64,000 nucleotides of DNA from Pseudomonas chlororaphis (GCF_001921865.1 NZ_MSCT01000018.1:186001-250000), one strand, 5' to 3'; positions 26,501 through 33,207 are shown, numbered from the stretch's first letter. Made by a program: numbers and translations. Notes: generated by a model from the letters alone, not told the origin.

Positions 26501-28692
26501 TCCAGGTCGATCACGTGCAGGCAGCTGCCGGAACACAGCGCGCCGAACAGCGTGGTGTGCCCAAGGTCGGCAGCAATGGTCGAGACCACCGCCATATTGC
26601 GCGCTGCCCCCAGCGGCAAGCGCGCAAGGATCGCCTGCACATAGTTGGCCAGGGCGCCGTGGTTGATGGTGACGCCCTTGGCGGCCCCGGTGGAGCCGGA
26701 GGTGTAGATCGAATACGCCAGGTGCCCGGCCTCGACCCGGGGCAGCGGCGCATCAAGGTCGCCGGCCGGCGCCCAGCTGTCCGGCTGGTCCAGCAACAGC
26801 ACGCTGACCCGGTCCGCCAGCGGCAGCCGTGGTTGCACCGCGGTCTCACTGAGCAACAGGGCGACGCCGCTGTCTTCGAGCATGTAGCTCAAACGTTGTT
26901 CGGGGTATTGGCAATCCAGGGGCACATAGGCGCCGCCGGCCTTGAGCACCGCCAGCAGGCCCACCACCATCTCCAGGGAGCGCTCCACGGCGATGCCCAC
27001 CAGGACCTCGGGGCCGACACCGCGCTGCACCAGGGCCGCGGCCAGGCGCGCGGCGTTCTGGTCCAGCTGGCGATAGCTCAGGCTCTGCTCGCCGAACACC
27101 AGGGCAGGCGCCTCCGGCCGCAGCCGCACCTGCTCGGCGAACAGCTCGAGCACCGAAGCGGCGGCGAACGCCTCGCGCGGGCCCACGCCCTGGGCCAGGA
27201 TGCCCTGGCGCTGCTCAGTACTGAGCAACGGCAGTTCGGCGATCGCCGCCTGCGGCTCGCGCACCATCGCCCACAGCAGGTTCTGCCAGTGGCCGGCCAT
27301 GCGCTCGACGGTTGGCGCCTCGAAAAGCTGGCAGTCATAGGTGAAGGCCGCGTGCAGCTGGCCGCCGCGCTCGAAAGTGTCCAGGGTCAGGTCGAACTGC
27401 ACCGTGCGCTCGTTGCGCGGCAGGGCCTGCACTTCCAGCCCGGAACGACTGCGCAGAGTGGCCAGTTCAGTGACCTGCGGCTGGTGGTTATAGAGCACCT
27501 GGAACAATGGGCTGTGGCTCAGGCTGCGCTCAAGGTTCAGCGCCTCCACCAGCCGCTCGAAAGGCAGGTCCTGATGGGCCTGCGCGCCCAGGGTGGTCTC
27601 GCGGATATCCGCCAGCAGTTGCTCCACCGTCAGCTGCGGGCTCAGTTCGCTACGCAGCACCTGGGTGTTGACGAAGAAGCCGATCAGCCCTTCGGCTTCC
27701 TGGCGCGTGCGGTTGGCGATCGGCACGCCGACGCGGATGTCCTGCTGGCCGCTATAGCGCGACAGCAGCAGCTTGAAACCGGCCAGCAGCACGGCGAACA
27801 GGGTCACCCCCTGCTGCCGCGCCAGGGCGCCCAACTGCTGGGCCAGAGGTGGCTCCAGGGCGAAATCCAGGCGCCGCCCCTGACGGCTGGAATGGGCCTG
27901 GCGCGGATGATCCGTGGGCAGCCTGAGTACCGGGTGCTCGTCCCCGAGCTTGGCCTGCCAGTACGCCAGTTGCCGCTCCTGCTCTCCCGCCTCCAGCCAG
28001 CTGCGCTGCCACAGGGCGTAGTCACGGTACTGGATCGGCAGGGCCGGCACACTGGCCTCCTCGCCCTGGACCAGCGCGTCGTAGGCGTGCAGGAACTCCT
28101 CGATCAGCACGCCCATGGACCAGCCGTCGGCGACGATATGGTGCAAGGTCAGCAGCATCACGTGCTCCTGCTCGCCGAGCTCCAGCACGCAGACCCGCAA
28201 CAGCGGCCCTTGCTGCAAGTCGAACGGCCGGCGTGCCTCGGCGTCGGCCCGCAGCCGCACGCGGGCTTCGCGCTGCGCGGGGTCGAGGTCGGTCAGGTCC
28301 TGGTAATCGATGTTCACCTGGGCCTGGAGGATCACTTGCCGGGGCTCGTCGTCCTCCAGGCGGAACACCGTGCGCAGGCTTTCATGGCGTTCCAGCAGCC
28401 AGTCGAAAGCCCGAGCCAGCACCGCCCGGTCCAGCGGGCCGCTCAGGCGTACCGCGTTAGGCAGGTTGTAGGCCGCGCTCTGGGGGTCGAGTTGCCAGAG
28501 AAACCACATGCGCTGCTGCGCGTAGGACAGGGCCTGACGGTCAGGTACGGCGACCCCGGCGGGAATAGGCAGCACAGAGAAGTCGACGCCTTCCTTGTCC
28601 AGCGCCTTCAAGAACAGCCGACGCTTTTCCAGCGGCAGTTCAATGAATCTGCGGGCGAGCTTCAAGGAGTCTTCTGCGTTCATCGGGGTCAT
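17536..28692 (-). CDS. pvdI: Pyoverdine peptide synthetase PvdI-like, three modules (Asp, D-fOHOrn, Lys)
   Basis: First peptide synthetase of the operon, 3718 residues: C-A-T, C-A-T-E, C-A-T. Landmarks: HHIVADGWS about 189, TSGSTG 667, GGHSLL 1056; HHIISDGAS 1247, TSGSTG 1724, GGDSII 2122, E motif HHLVVDG 2315; HHILMDGWS 2785, TSGSTG 3250, GGHSLL 3652. Selectivity residues: DLTKVGHVGK (Asp, established code), DGEVCGGVTK (basic side chain, assigned formyl-hydroxyornithine), DAEDNGTVSK (basic, assigned Lys). The first C domain is of the ordinary L-L type, so it accepts a peptide started elsewhere, presumably PvdL, which is not in this window. Ends with an acidic helix (LLLDEMEAV), a likely docking tail. 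Driven by an iron-starvation-type box at 28742-28765. ATG 28692 is followed by an in-frame ATG at 28683; either could be used. Confidence 0.93.
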   Translation of the reverse strand: MTPMNAEDSLKLARRFIELPLEKRRLFLKALDKEGVDFSVLPIPAGVAVPDRQALSYAQQRMWFLWQLDPQSAAYNLPNAVRLSGPLDRAVLARAFDWLLERHESLRTVFRLEDDEPRQVILQAQVNIDYQDLTDLDPAQREARVRLRADAEARRPFDLQQGPLLRVCVLELGEQEHVMLLTLHHIVADGWSMGVLIEEFLHAYDALVQGEEASVPALPIQYRDYALWQRSWLEAGEQERQLAYWQAKLGDEHPVLRLPTDHPRQAHSSRQGRRLDFALEPPLAQQLGALARQQGVTLFAVLLAGFKLLLSRYSGQQDIRVGVPIANRTRQEAEGLIGFFVNTQVLRSELSPQLTVEQLLADIRETTLGAQAHQDLPFERLVEALNLERSLSHSPLFQVLYNHQPQVTELATLRSRSGLEVQALPRNERTVQFDLTLDTFERGGQLHAAFTYDCQLFEAPTVERMAGHWQNLLWAMVREPQAAIAELPLLSTEQRQGILAQGVGPREAFAAASVLELFAEQVRLRPEAPALVFGEQSLSYRQLDQNAARLAAALVQRGVGPEVLVGIAVERSLEMVVGLLAVLKAGGAYVPLDCQYPEQRLSYMLEDSGVALLLSETAVQPRLPLADRVSVLLLDQPDSWAPAGDLDAPLPRVEAGHLAYSIYTSGSTGAAKGVTINHGALANYVQAILARLPLGAARNMAVVSTIAADLGHTTLFGALCSGSCLHVIDLDTGLDAEAFGAYLHTREIDVLKIVPSHLQALLSGVEPARSLPRQCLVLGGEACPAALVRKIAALAPQCAVFNHYGPTETTVGALTMAAGSADQALAVVPLGQPLANVRARVLDASLQPVAPGTPAELYLGGAGLARGYHRRAALTAERFVPDPFSGDGQRLYRTGDLARYLEDGLVDYLGRIDHQVKVRGYRIELGEITAALKQLPQVEDAVAQVVSVADEPQVAAYVVLAKALEPEAAWQDIRRQLALALPDYMLPMHFVALEGMPLTANGKLDLRALPSVQQQAPVAVYVAPVSELQQGVAAIWQDVLKVERVGLGDNFFALGGHSLLATQIVSRVRRLVAADVPLRLLFETARLDEFVEQVQACVGEGSLSVIEAAGRDAPLPASHAQQRQWLFWQMHPQSTAYHTPIVVRLQGVLDRQALQHSLDALAQRHEAFRTVFTQHQDNLCQVVQPQGAITLAWERLAPGLPREAVEAKALEETQVLFDLERGPLCRARVLQIAEQDCLLVVTLHHIISDGASMSVLAREFVALYRGFIHGQAPQFEPLSVQYADYASWHRNWLEQGEQQRQLDYWREQLGLEHPVLELPVDHPRQALVSHRQERLGVRLPADLEQGLRRLARDHDMTLFQLFLGSFALLLHRYSDQPDIRIGVPVSNRRHQEMEGVMGFFVNTLVMRVELAPSLAVGQLLRQVKATALAAQAHQDLPFDRLVDALKPQRALDQNPLFQVMYNHLSIAGENTDGASLPGLRAEEMVLQGGTAQFDLTLETLETDAGINASFIYAGELFEVSTVESLAEHWRNLLQGMLEPQQALGELPMLGRDEQRRIRHDWDHTGVVYPTHRFVHQLFADQAAKAPDAPAVFFAEQRLSYRELDIQANQLAHKLIELGVGPEVRVAIAMPRCAEIMVAFIAVLKAGGVYVPLDIEYPQDRLRYMMQDSGAWLLLTQDHLLDRLPIPDGLPTLSVQGATDFAAYPTTSPQVDLAEENLAYVIYTSGSTGLPKGVAVSHGPLAMHSLATGERYEMSPADCELHFMSFAFDGSHEGWMHPLIYGASVLIRDDSLWSPEFTYEQMHRYGVTVGVFPPVYLQQLAVHAERDGNPPAVRVYCFGGDAVPQASYDLAWRVLRPKYIFNGYGPTETVVTPLIWKARAGDPCDAAYAPIGNIVGNRSAYVADANLNLLPVGVAGELYLGGLGVARGYLDRPGLTAERFIPDPYSTSGARLYRSGDLTRYRTDGLVEYVGRVDHQVKVRGFRIELGEIEARLLEQDPVLEVAVIAQPGPSGQQLVGYIVPVDADVAHSAERQAQLRESIKARLRENLPDYMVPTYLLFLEALPLTPNGKLDRKSLPKVDAQLMQQTYVAPQNELEQQIAAIWADVLKLEQVGVTDNFFELGGDSIISIQVVSRARQAGIRFTPKDLFQHQTVQGLATVAEQGEGGLQIDQGPVRGAMALLPIQQWFFDTPVPERHHWNQSVLLKPLKPLSAQALQQGLQALLEHHDGLRLNFVEEAGDWTATYAPAGQVVAAPLAALQADAVLWLADNATEDSLSALCEQAQRSLDLQQGPLLRAVLCTLPDGSQRLFLAIHHLVVDGVSWRVLLEDLHQALVLQAAGQAIKLPAKTSSSQAWAGQLQAYAGSTALQQELGYWQVQLQGVESSLPCDRATDQVLIKDALSVSTELDPSYTQRLLQDAPAAYRTQINDLLLTALARVITRWTGEASALVQLEGHGREELFDSIDLSRTVGWFTSVFPVKLTPQAALADSIKQIKEQLRAVPNKGIGFGALRYLGDQSAQQTLAALAVPRITFNYLGQFDGSFDEPDAWFAPSAEAKGADQGAQAPLGNWLSINGQVYGGQLKLGWTFSQAMFDAATIQRLADDYARELKALIEHCSQPEHRGATPSDFPLAGLSQQQLDRLPVALAQVEDLYPLSPMQQGMLFHTLYEQQGGDYINQLRVDVSGLDPERFRQAWQAAIDSHDILRSGFLWQGELPAPIQVVHKRIALDFVEHDWRAAASPVQDLEALAEQERQRGFDLATAPLLRLTLVRLDEQRYHLIYTNHHILMDGWSNSRLLGEVLQRYAGQLAGSAPGRYRDYIAWLQRQDAQVSETFWKQQLADLDEPTRLAQAISHAGQGSTGQGYGAYQQQLDEAQTQRLSEFARQQKVTVNTLVQAAWLLLLQRYTGQDTVAFGATVSGRPAELKGVEQQIGLFINTLPVVAAPRPDMPASDWLQAVQARNLALRDFEHTPLYDVQRWAGLGGEALFDNILVFENYPVSEALAQGAPAQLSFGVAANHEQTNYPLTLSVYLGQTLSFDYSYAREHFAQASVQQLAGYLEHLLMGMVASPLSSLGELSLIGTAEQRLIEEQRSRTPARGLAPQCIQQLIEAQAQRTPDAVALLCDGQQLSYRQFNQRANQLAHKLIELGIGPDVRVGIAVERGLDMIVGLLAVLKAGGAYVPLDPEYPQDRLHYMMQDSGIQLLLTQAPLLERLQAGVEVPHLCLDQDGLDGYALGNPPERSSAQSLAYVMYTSGSTGRPKGVDISHSALSQHAQVSRDYFKMTAEDRGLQFSTFNFDAFVEQLYPALICGASVVIRGKELWDSETFYRELIEQGISIVDLSTAYWFMLGKDYATREPRDFGRLRQLNLGGEAMAAEGVAAWKKAGLKHACLLNTYGPTEATVSVTAHDCSAYLQDGVALPSQIPLGKGLPGRSIYLLDSSGNLTLQGATGELMIGGELLARGYHNRPGLTAERFIPDPFSQDGGRLYRSGDLARYDAEGVIEYAGRIDHQVKIRGFRIEMGEIEARLLEQPQVREAVVLAQEAAGGPQLVAYVVAAQGVAADSLDDQASLREQLKTALKVVLPDYMLPAHLLFLEALPLSPNGKLDRKALPKADASLLQQAYIAPQSELEQQVAAIWAEVLEVEQVGMNDNFFELGGHSLLVTAMVSRVQLKLGRQVSVQMAFEFPTLGLFVSQLQQAPGQAQNADLSALELLLDEMEAV

Positions 28693-28741
28693 CCGTACTT
28701 GCGTGTTGGGTATCGAGCATTGGCTCGGTCATCCCTACGGA

Positions 28742-28765
28742 ACGGATGAAGCCCCGGGAAAATTA
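28742..28765 (-). promoter_or_regulatory. PvdS-type iron-starvation promoter of pvdI
   Basis: Read on the minus strand, TAATT is followed by exactly 16 bases and CGT. The family consensus is TAAAT-N16-CGT, so this is a one-base variant. It ends about 50 bases upstream of the pvdI ATG and is the back-to-back partner of the perfect box for the ferric reductase. Recognition by PvdS is inferred. Confidence 0.65.
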
Positions 28766-28830
28766 ACCCCGCGCGGCATGCCGCCCGCCCACTCCGGGGC
28801 CTCTGGCGACAACCCGACCGGCGGCGGCGG

Positions 28831-28854
28831 TAAATCGACCCCGCCACCCTTCGT
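28831..28854 (+). promoter_or_regulatory. PvdS-type iron-starvation promoter of the siderophore-interacting protein gene
   Basis: TAAAT (28831-28835), 16 bases, CGT (28852-28854): an exact match to the iron-starvation box used by sigma factor PvdS. It lies 30-36 bases upstream of the reductase start codons. Confidence 0.85.
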
Positions 28855-28889
28855 TCCTTTCTTATCCCCCTTGCAGCAGGAACATGCCC

Positions 28890-29858
28890 ATGTCCTCCGC
28901 CCAATCGCTGACCGACATCCTCACCCAAGGCTTGCGCAAACTGACCGGTATCGACCGCCCCAGGCCCAAGGGCTACCGGGTGATCAACGTCGAGCTCAAG
29001 CAACGTATCGACCTCAGCCCGTCCCTGGTGCGCCTGGTGTTCGCCGGCGAGGACATCGCCCAGGCCCGCGCCCTGGCCCCGGACCAGCGCATCAAGCTGC
29101 TGTTTCCCGGCGCCGACGGCAGCGTCCCGCAACTGCCGGCGGAAGGCGACTGGCACGCCGCCCGACGCAAGCTGCCGGCCGAGCAACAGCCGCCGATGCG
29201 CACCTACACCATCCGCGCCCTGCGCCTGCAACCGGCGGAAATGGATGTGGACTTCGTGCTGCACGGGGTCAACGGCCCCGCCTCCGCCTGGGCCACCCAC
29301 GCCCGGCCCGGCGACCGCCTGCAAATGGTGGTCCCGAACAAGGCCTACAGCGGCGACCCCGGTGGCTATGAATGGCTGCCGCCAGCGGGTATTCGCAAAG
29401 TGCTGCTGATGGGCGACGAAACCGCCCTGCCCGCCATCGCCGGAATTCTCGAGGAACTGCAGGAATACCCGGACTACCCGGACGTGCAGGTATTTATCGA
29501 GGTGCCCCACGAAAGCGACTGCATCGACTTGCGCTACAACCCGCAGACCCGGGTCCACTGGCTGCCTCGCGACATCCTCGGCGCCCAGCACGGCGAACCG
29601 CTGATCCATGCCGCCCGGGAGCTGGCCGAGCTGCCGCCGGCCGACACCAGTCGCCGGCCGATCAAGGTCTCCGAGCGCGGCGAGGAACAACGCCCCTGGG
29701 AAACCGCCACCCCGGAAGACAACAGCTTCTACGCCTGGGTCGCCGGCGAGTCCGCCACGGTGATGAGCATCCGCCGCCACCTGATCAACGAGCGCGGCCA
29801 GGCCCGGCGCAACCTGACCCTGATGGGGTACTGGCGCCAGGGTACGTCGCTGGGTTGA
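28890..29858 (+). CDS. Siderophore-interacting protein (FAD-dependent ferric-siderophore reductase, ViuB/SIP family)
   Basis: Probably reduces iron in a ferric siderophore in the cytoplasm or at the inner membrane, using NAD(P)H and FAD. The N-terminal half carries the flavin-binding stretch typical of the family (MRTYTIRAL near residue 108), followed by the long SIP C-terminal domain with YAWVAGESA and the terminal YWRQG. About 320 residues, usual for the family. Two ATGs are possible, 28884 and 28890. I chose 28890 because the AGGA at 28878-28881 then sits 8 bases away instead of 2. Divergent from pvdI and under its own perfect iron-starvation box, so it is expected to be co-expressed with pyoverdine. 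Pyoverdine iron is usually thought to be released in the periplasm, so a SIP partner here could serve another siderophore or a second release step. Confidence 0.9.
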   Translation: MSSAQSLTDILTQGLRKLTGIDRPRPKGYRVINVELKQRIDLSPSLVRLVFAGEDIAQARALAPDQRIKLLFPGADGSVPQLPAEGDWHAARRKLPAEQQPPMRTYTIRALRLQPAEMDVDFVLHGVNGPASAWATHARPGDRLQMVVPNKAYSGDPGGYEWLPPAGIRKVLLMGDETALPAIAGILEELQEYPDYPDVQVFIEVPHESDCIDLRYNPQTRVHWLPRDILGAQHGEPLIHAARELAELPPADTSRRPIKVSERGEEQRPWETATPEDNSFYAWVAGESATVMSIRRHLINERGQARRNLTLMGYWRQGTSLG

Positions 29859-29880
29859 GCCCGCCCGAAGTCGGCGGCGG

Positions 29881-30624
29881 CTACAGGGCCGCCGCGGCCG
29901 CGGGTTGCAGGTGGCGCCGGCGATGCACCTCGAGGTGCCCCTTGATCAGGCTCAAGACCCTGGCTTCGTGCTCATGGATGAAGAAGTGCCCGCCCGCCAG
30001 CATGTCCACCGAGAAACTGCCCCGGGTCTCCTTGCTCCAACCCACCAGTTGCTCGGTGGTGGCGCGGTCGGCCTTGCCCCCCAGGACATGCACCGGGCAA
30101 CTCAGCAATGGCCGCTGCACCGGCCGAAAACGGCCGCACAAGAGGAAGTCGGCGCGCAGGATCGGCAAAGTCAGGCTCATCAGTTCCTCATTGGCCAGCA
30201 CCTCTTCGCTGGTGCCATTGAGGGTGCGCAGCTGTTCGATCAGTTGTTCGTCCGTCTTCGGATCGGCAAACCCCCGGTCGTAGTCGGTGCGCAGGGTCGG
30301 CGCGGCGGTCCCCGACGCGAACAGCGCCACCGGCTCCGGACACCCCAGGGCCCGCAGCGCGTGCGCCAGCTCGCAGGCCAGCAAGGCCCCCAGGCTATGG
30401 CCGAACACGGCATAAGGCGCGCGCAAGGTGGCGCGGATTTCCAGCGCCAGTTGCCGCGCCAGCTCGCGCATATCGGTCGCCAGCGGCTCGGCATAGCGGG
30501 CCCCGCGCCCGGGCAGTTCCACCGGCGCAAGGTGCAACCACTGCGGCAGTTTGCGCCGCCAGCGGCTGTAGACCATGGCGCTGGCTCCGGAATACGGCAG
30601 GCACAGCAGCGTCAGCTGGGTCAC
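29881..30624 (-). CDS. pvdG: Type II thioesterase of the pyoverdine locus (PvdG-like)
   Basis: Editing thioesterase that frees blocked carrier domains of peptide synthetases, cytoplasmic. Alpha/beta hydrolase fold with nucleophile motif GHSLGALLA and a C-terminal catalytic His in GGHFFIHEH; about 247 residues, usual for the family. I chose the GTG start at 30624, which follows AGGGG by 6 bases and gives the family-typical opening TQLTLLCLPYSGASA. An in-frame ATG at 30702 lies upstream of the putative promoter at 30662-30685 and would add 26 atypical residues. Converges on the reductase gene with a 22-base gap. The symbol is by function. The P. aeruginosa pvd locus has two such thioesterases and I cannot tell which one this is orthologous to. 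Confidence 0.85.
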   Translation of the reverse strand: MTQLTLLCLPYSGASAMVYSRWRRKLPQWLHLAPVELPGRGARYAEPLATDMRELARQLALEIRATLRAPYAVFGHSLGALLACELAHALRALGCPEPVALFASGTAAPTLRTDYDRGFADPKTDEQLIEQLRTLNGTSEEVLANEELMSLTLPILRADFLLCGRFRPVQRPLLSCPVHVLGGKADRATTEQLVGWSKETRGSFSVDMLAGGHFFIHEHEARVLSLIKGHLEVHRRRHLQPAAAAAL

Positions 30625-30661
30625 GTTGTTCCCCTGAAAAAAAAGTGATGGTAAAGACTGG

Positions 30662-30685
30662 ACGTGCCACCCGTTCGGCAAATTA
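30662..30685 (-). promoter_or_regulatory. PvdS-type iron-starvation promoter (variant) of the thioesterase gene
   Basis: On the minus strand TAATT, 16 bases, CGT: the same one-base variant and exact spacing as the pvdI box. It ends 38 bases before the GTG start chosen for the thioesterase, and fixes that start because the upstream ATG would fall outside the transcript. Confidence 0.6.
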
Positions 30686-30752
30686 GTCGCCACCTGCCCC
30701 ATGCCGACTGACCGGCAAATGAGCGAGGCCGAGGTCTCGTCACTTGTAACTA

Positions 30753-30776
30753 TAAATTTCCAGAAACAGTCTTCGT
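30753..30776 (+). promoter_or_regulatory. PvdS-type iron-starvation promoter of the SCP2-JmjC gene
   Basis: TAAAT (30753-30757), 16 bases, CGT (30774-30776): exact consensus. It lies 41 bases before the ATG at 30817 and is back-to-back with the thioesterase promoter. Confidence 0.85.
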
Positions 30777-30816
30777 TCCCTGCTGCAGATCAAACCGAAA
30801 AACAAGAGAGATCGCC

Positions 30817-31950
30817 ATGGACTTGCAGAGCATCCTGTCAAAGCTGTTCGCCAATGCCGGTGCCGTGGGCATCGAAGGCACCTTCCAGTTCGTGTTCGGT
30901 CCGCAGTTGGCCTTCTGGTCGCAGGTCAAGGCGCAAAGCCAGACCGAGGCCGGCCGCCACCCGGCGCCCGACGTCACCATCGAGGTCGCCGAAACGGACT
31001 TTCTCGGGATCATGGGCGGCAACGTCAATGTCGAGGAACTGTTTGCCAGCGGCCGCCTGAAGATCGGCGGCAACATGGGCCTGGCCACGCTGCTGCCACA
31101 AATCATCGACCATGCCCGGCATGGCGGTGCGGTGGCCAAGAAAGTCGAGATGAACACCCGTTACCCCACCCCGCCACGCCACAGCGAACAGGTTTCGGCG
31201 AGCCTGCCGACCCAGCGCACGGTGGAGCGGCGTCCGCGCAGCGAGCTGTCGGTGGAAGAATTCCGGAGCCATTACCTGCCCCAGGGCATTCCCGTGGTGA
31301 TCAGCGATGCCCTGGGGGACTGGCCGCTGTTCAAGCTCAGTCGCGAACAATCCCTGGTGCATTTCGCCGAGCTGCAAGGCATCACCCGCCACGGCGACTA
31401 CGTGAAAAAGACCTTCTCCACCGAGCGCGACTTCCGCTCTACCTCGATGGCCGAGTTCATCGCCTCGCTGGACAACCCCGCACCGAAAAGCGCCGACGGC
31501 GAACCGCCGGCTTATATGGGCAACAACATTTTACCAGCGCAGTTGCTGGAGCAGATCCAGTACCCGCCCTACTTCGACCGCTCGCTGTTCATCCCGCCAC
31601 GGATCTGGATCGGCCCCAAGGGCACCCTGACCCCGCTGCACCGCGACGACACCGACAACCTGTTCGCCCAGGTCTGGGGCCAGAAGTCGTTCATTCTCGC
31701 CGCGCCCCACCACCGCGAGGCGCTGGGCACCTGGTCGACCGCCCCCCAGGGCGGGCTCGACGGTTGCGACGTCAACCCGGACGCCCCCGACTACGAGCGT
31801 TTTCCGGCCTCGCGGGACGTGACCTTCCTGCGGGTGACCCTGGAAGCCGGCGACCTGCTGTTCCTGCCCGAGGGCTGGTTCCATCAGGTGGAGTCGGTGT
31901 CCACCTCGCTGTCGGTGAATTTCTGGGTCAACTCCGGACGTGGCTGGTAG
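30817..31950 (+). CDS. SCP2-JmjC (cupin_8) fusion protein, probable Fe(II)/2-oxoglutarate hydroxylase, iron-starvation regulated
   Basis: 377 residues. The first about 110 resemble a sterol-carrier-protein-2 fold (LKIGGNMGLATLLP). From about residue 130 comes a JmjC/cupin_8 region with YMGNNILP, the iron ligands in LHRDDTDN and the distal His in GWFHQVESVS, then LSVNFWV. This is the arrangement of peptidyl or amino-acid hydroxylases of the FIH/TYW5 type. The perfect iron-starvation box in front and the place beside the pvd genes suggest a role in making or handling pyoverdine, but the assumed peptide (Asp, fOHOrn, Lys, Thr, Ala) needs no known beta-hydroxylation. Possible substrates are a lipid-like ligand in the SCP2 domain, a carrier-bound acyl chain or an amino acid. 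Function unproven. Converges on the MFS gene with an 18-base gap. Confidence 0.8.
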   Translation: MDLQSILSKLFANAGAVGIEGTFQFVFGPQLAFWSQVKAQSQTEAGRHPAPDVTIEVAETDFLGIMGGNVNVEELFASGRLKIGGNMGLATLLPQIIDHARHGGAVAKKVEMNTRYPTPPRHSEQVSASLPTQRTVERRPRSELSVEEFRSHYLPQGIPVVISDALGDWPLFKLSREQSLVHFAELQGITRHGDYVKKTFSTERDFRSTSMAEFIASLDNPAPKSADGEPPAYMGNNILPAQLLEQIQYPPYFDRSLFIPPRIWIGPKGTLTPLHRDDTDNLFAQVWGQKSFILAAPHHREALGTWSTAPQGGLDGCDVNPDAPDYERFPASRDVTFLRVTLEAGDLLFLPEGWFHQVESVSTSLSVNFWVNSGRGW

Positions 31951-31968
31951 CCCTCAGGCGACTGCCGG

Positions 31969-33147
31969 CTAGCCGCGGCTCAGCCGGCGATAACTCTGCA
32001 ACGCCGCGCCGAACACCACCGCCCCCGCCGCCAGCGCCATCCAGAAACCGCTGCGCGCGCCGAAGGCGTCCACCAGAGCGCCAGAACTCGCGGCGCCGAT
32101 GGCCACGCCGATACTCAGGCCGGTAATCAGCCAGGTCAGGCCCTCGGTAAGCCTGGCCGGCGGCACGATGTTCTGCACCAGGGCCATGGCCACGATCAGG
32201 GTCGGGGCGAAGAACAGGCCGGCCACGAACACCGCCAGGGACAGGCCGAGGATATCGCTCGCCACCAGCAGCGGCAGGGTGGTCACCGCCGTGGCGATGC
32301 CGCCGTACATGAACAGCCGCGGCAACGGCGTCTGCAGTTTCAGCGCGCCGAAGGCGATGCCCGCCAGGCACGAACCGATGGCGTACACCGAGAGCACGAT
32401 GCTCGCCGCCGCCGGCTGCCCCTGCTGCTGGGCGAACGCCACGCTGACCACATCGACCACGCCGACGATCACGCCCATGGCGATCATCAGCAGGATCAGC
32501 AGTTGCAGTTCCGGCGCGCGGACGATCGACGCGCTGTGTTGGTCCCCATGGGGATGCACTGGCGGCTCGGTCGCCCGTTGCGCCACCAGCGCGGTGACGC
32601 CGATGCCCAGCATCAGCAGCGCCGCCAGCGGCCCGGCCTCGGGGAACGCCGCCACGCACAGGCCCACCGACAACGGCGGACCGACGATAAAGCAGACCTC
32701 GTCGAGCACCGACTCCAGGGCGTAGGCGGTCTGCAATTGCGGCTGGCCGCGGTACAGCTCGGTCCAGCGCGCGCGTACCATCGCCGAGATGCTCGGCATG
32801 CACCCGGCCAGGGCGGCGAACAGGAACAGCGTCCAGTGCGGCGCCTGGAAACGGGTGCACAACAGCAACGCCAGCAGCGCCCCGCCGCCGACGCCCGCGG
32901 CGATCGGCAACACCCGGCCCTGGCCGAAACGGTCGACCAGGCGTGACACCTGGGGCGCACAAAAGGCCGTGGCCAAGGCAAAGGTTGCCGCCACCGCCCC
33001 GGCCAGCGCGTAGCCGCCCTTGAGTTGGGACAGCATGGTGATCAGGCCGATGCCGGTCATGGAGATCGGCATCCGCGCAATCATCCCCGCGACCACGAAA
33101 GCGCGACTGCCGGGGGCCTTGAACAGTTCGCGGTAAGGGTTTGCCAT
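31969..33147 (-). CDS. Major facilitator superfamily transporter
   Basis: 392-residue inner-membrane protein with about 12 hydrophobic segments (for example GPLAALLMLGIGVTALVAQ). I chose ATG 33147 because AAGGTG lies 8 bases upstream; a longer reading to 33258 would run through the operator DNA. It sits divergent from a TetR regulator with two perfect operators between them, the classic layout of a repressor-controlled drug or metabolite exporter. The substrate cannot be told from sequence. It follows the pyoverdine genes but has its own control, so a siderophore role is not implied. Confidence 0.88.
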   Translation of the reverse strand: MANPYRELFKAPGSRAFVVAGMIARMPISMTGIGLITMLSQLKGGYALAGAVAATFALATAFCAPQVSRLVDRFGQGRVLPIAAGVGGGALLALLLCTRFQAPHWTLFLFAALAGCMPSISAMVRARWTELYRGQPQLQTAYALESVLDEVCFIVGPPLSVGLCVAAFPEAGPLAALLMLGIGVTALVAQRATEPPVHPHGDQHSASIVRAPELQLLILLMIAMGVIVGVVDVVSVAFAQQQGQPAAASIVLSVYAIGSCLAGIAFGALKLQTPLPRLFMYGGIATAVTTLPLLVASDILGLSLAVFVAGLFFAPTLIVAMALVQNIVPPARLTEGLTWLITGLSIGVAIGAASSGALVDAFGARSGFWMALAAGAVVFGAALQSYRRLSRG

Positions 33148-33207
33148 GCTCGGTGCACCTTGTTGTGGGGGCTGTAACGTGCCATGAATGCACCGCGGAA
33201 CAAAAAT

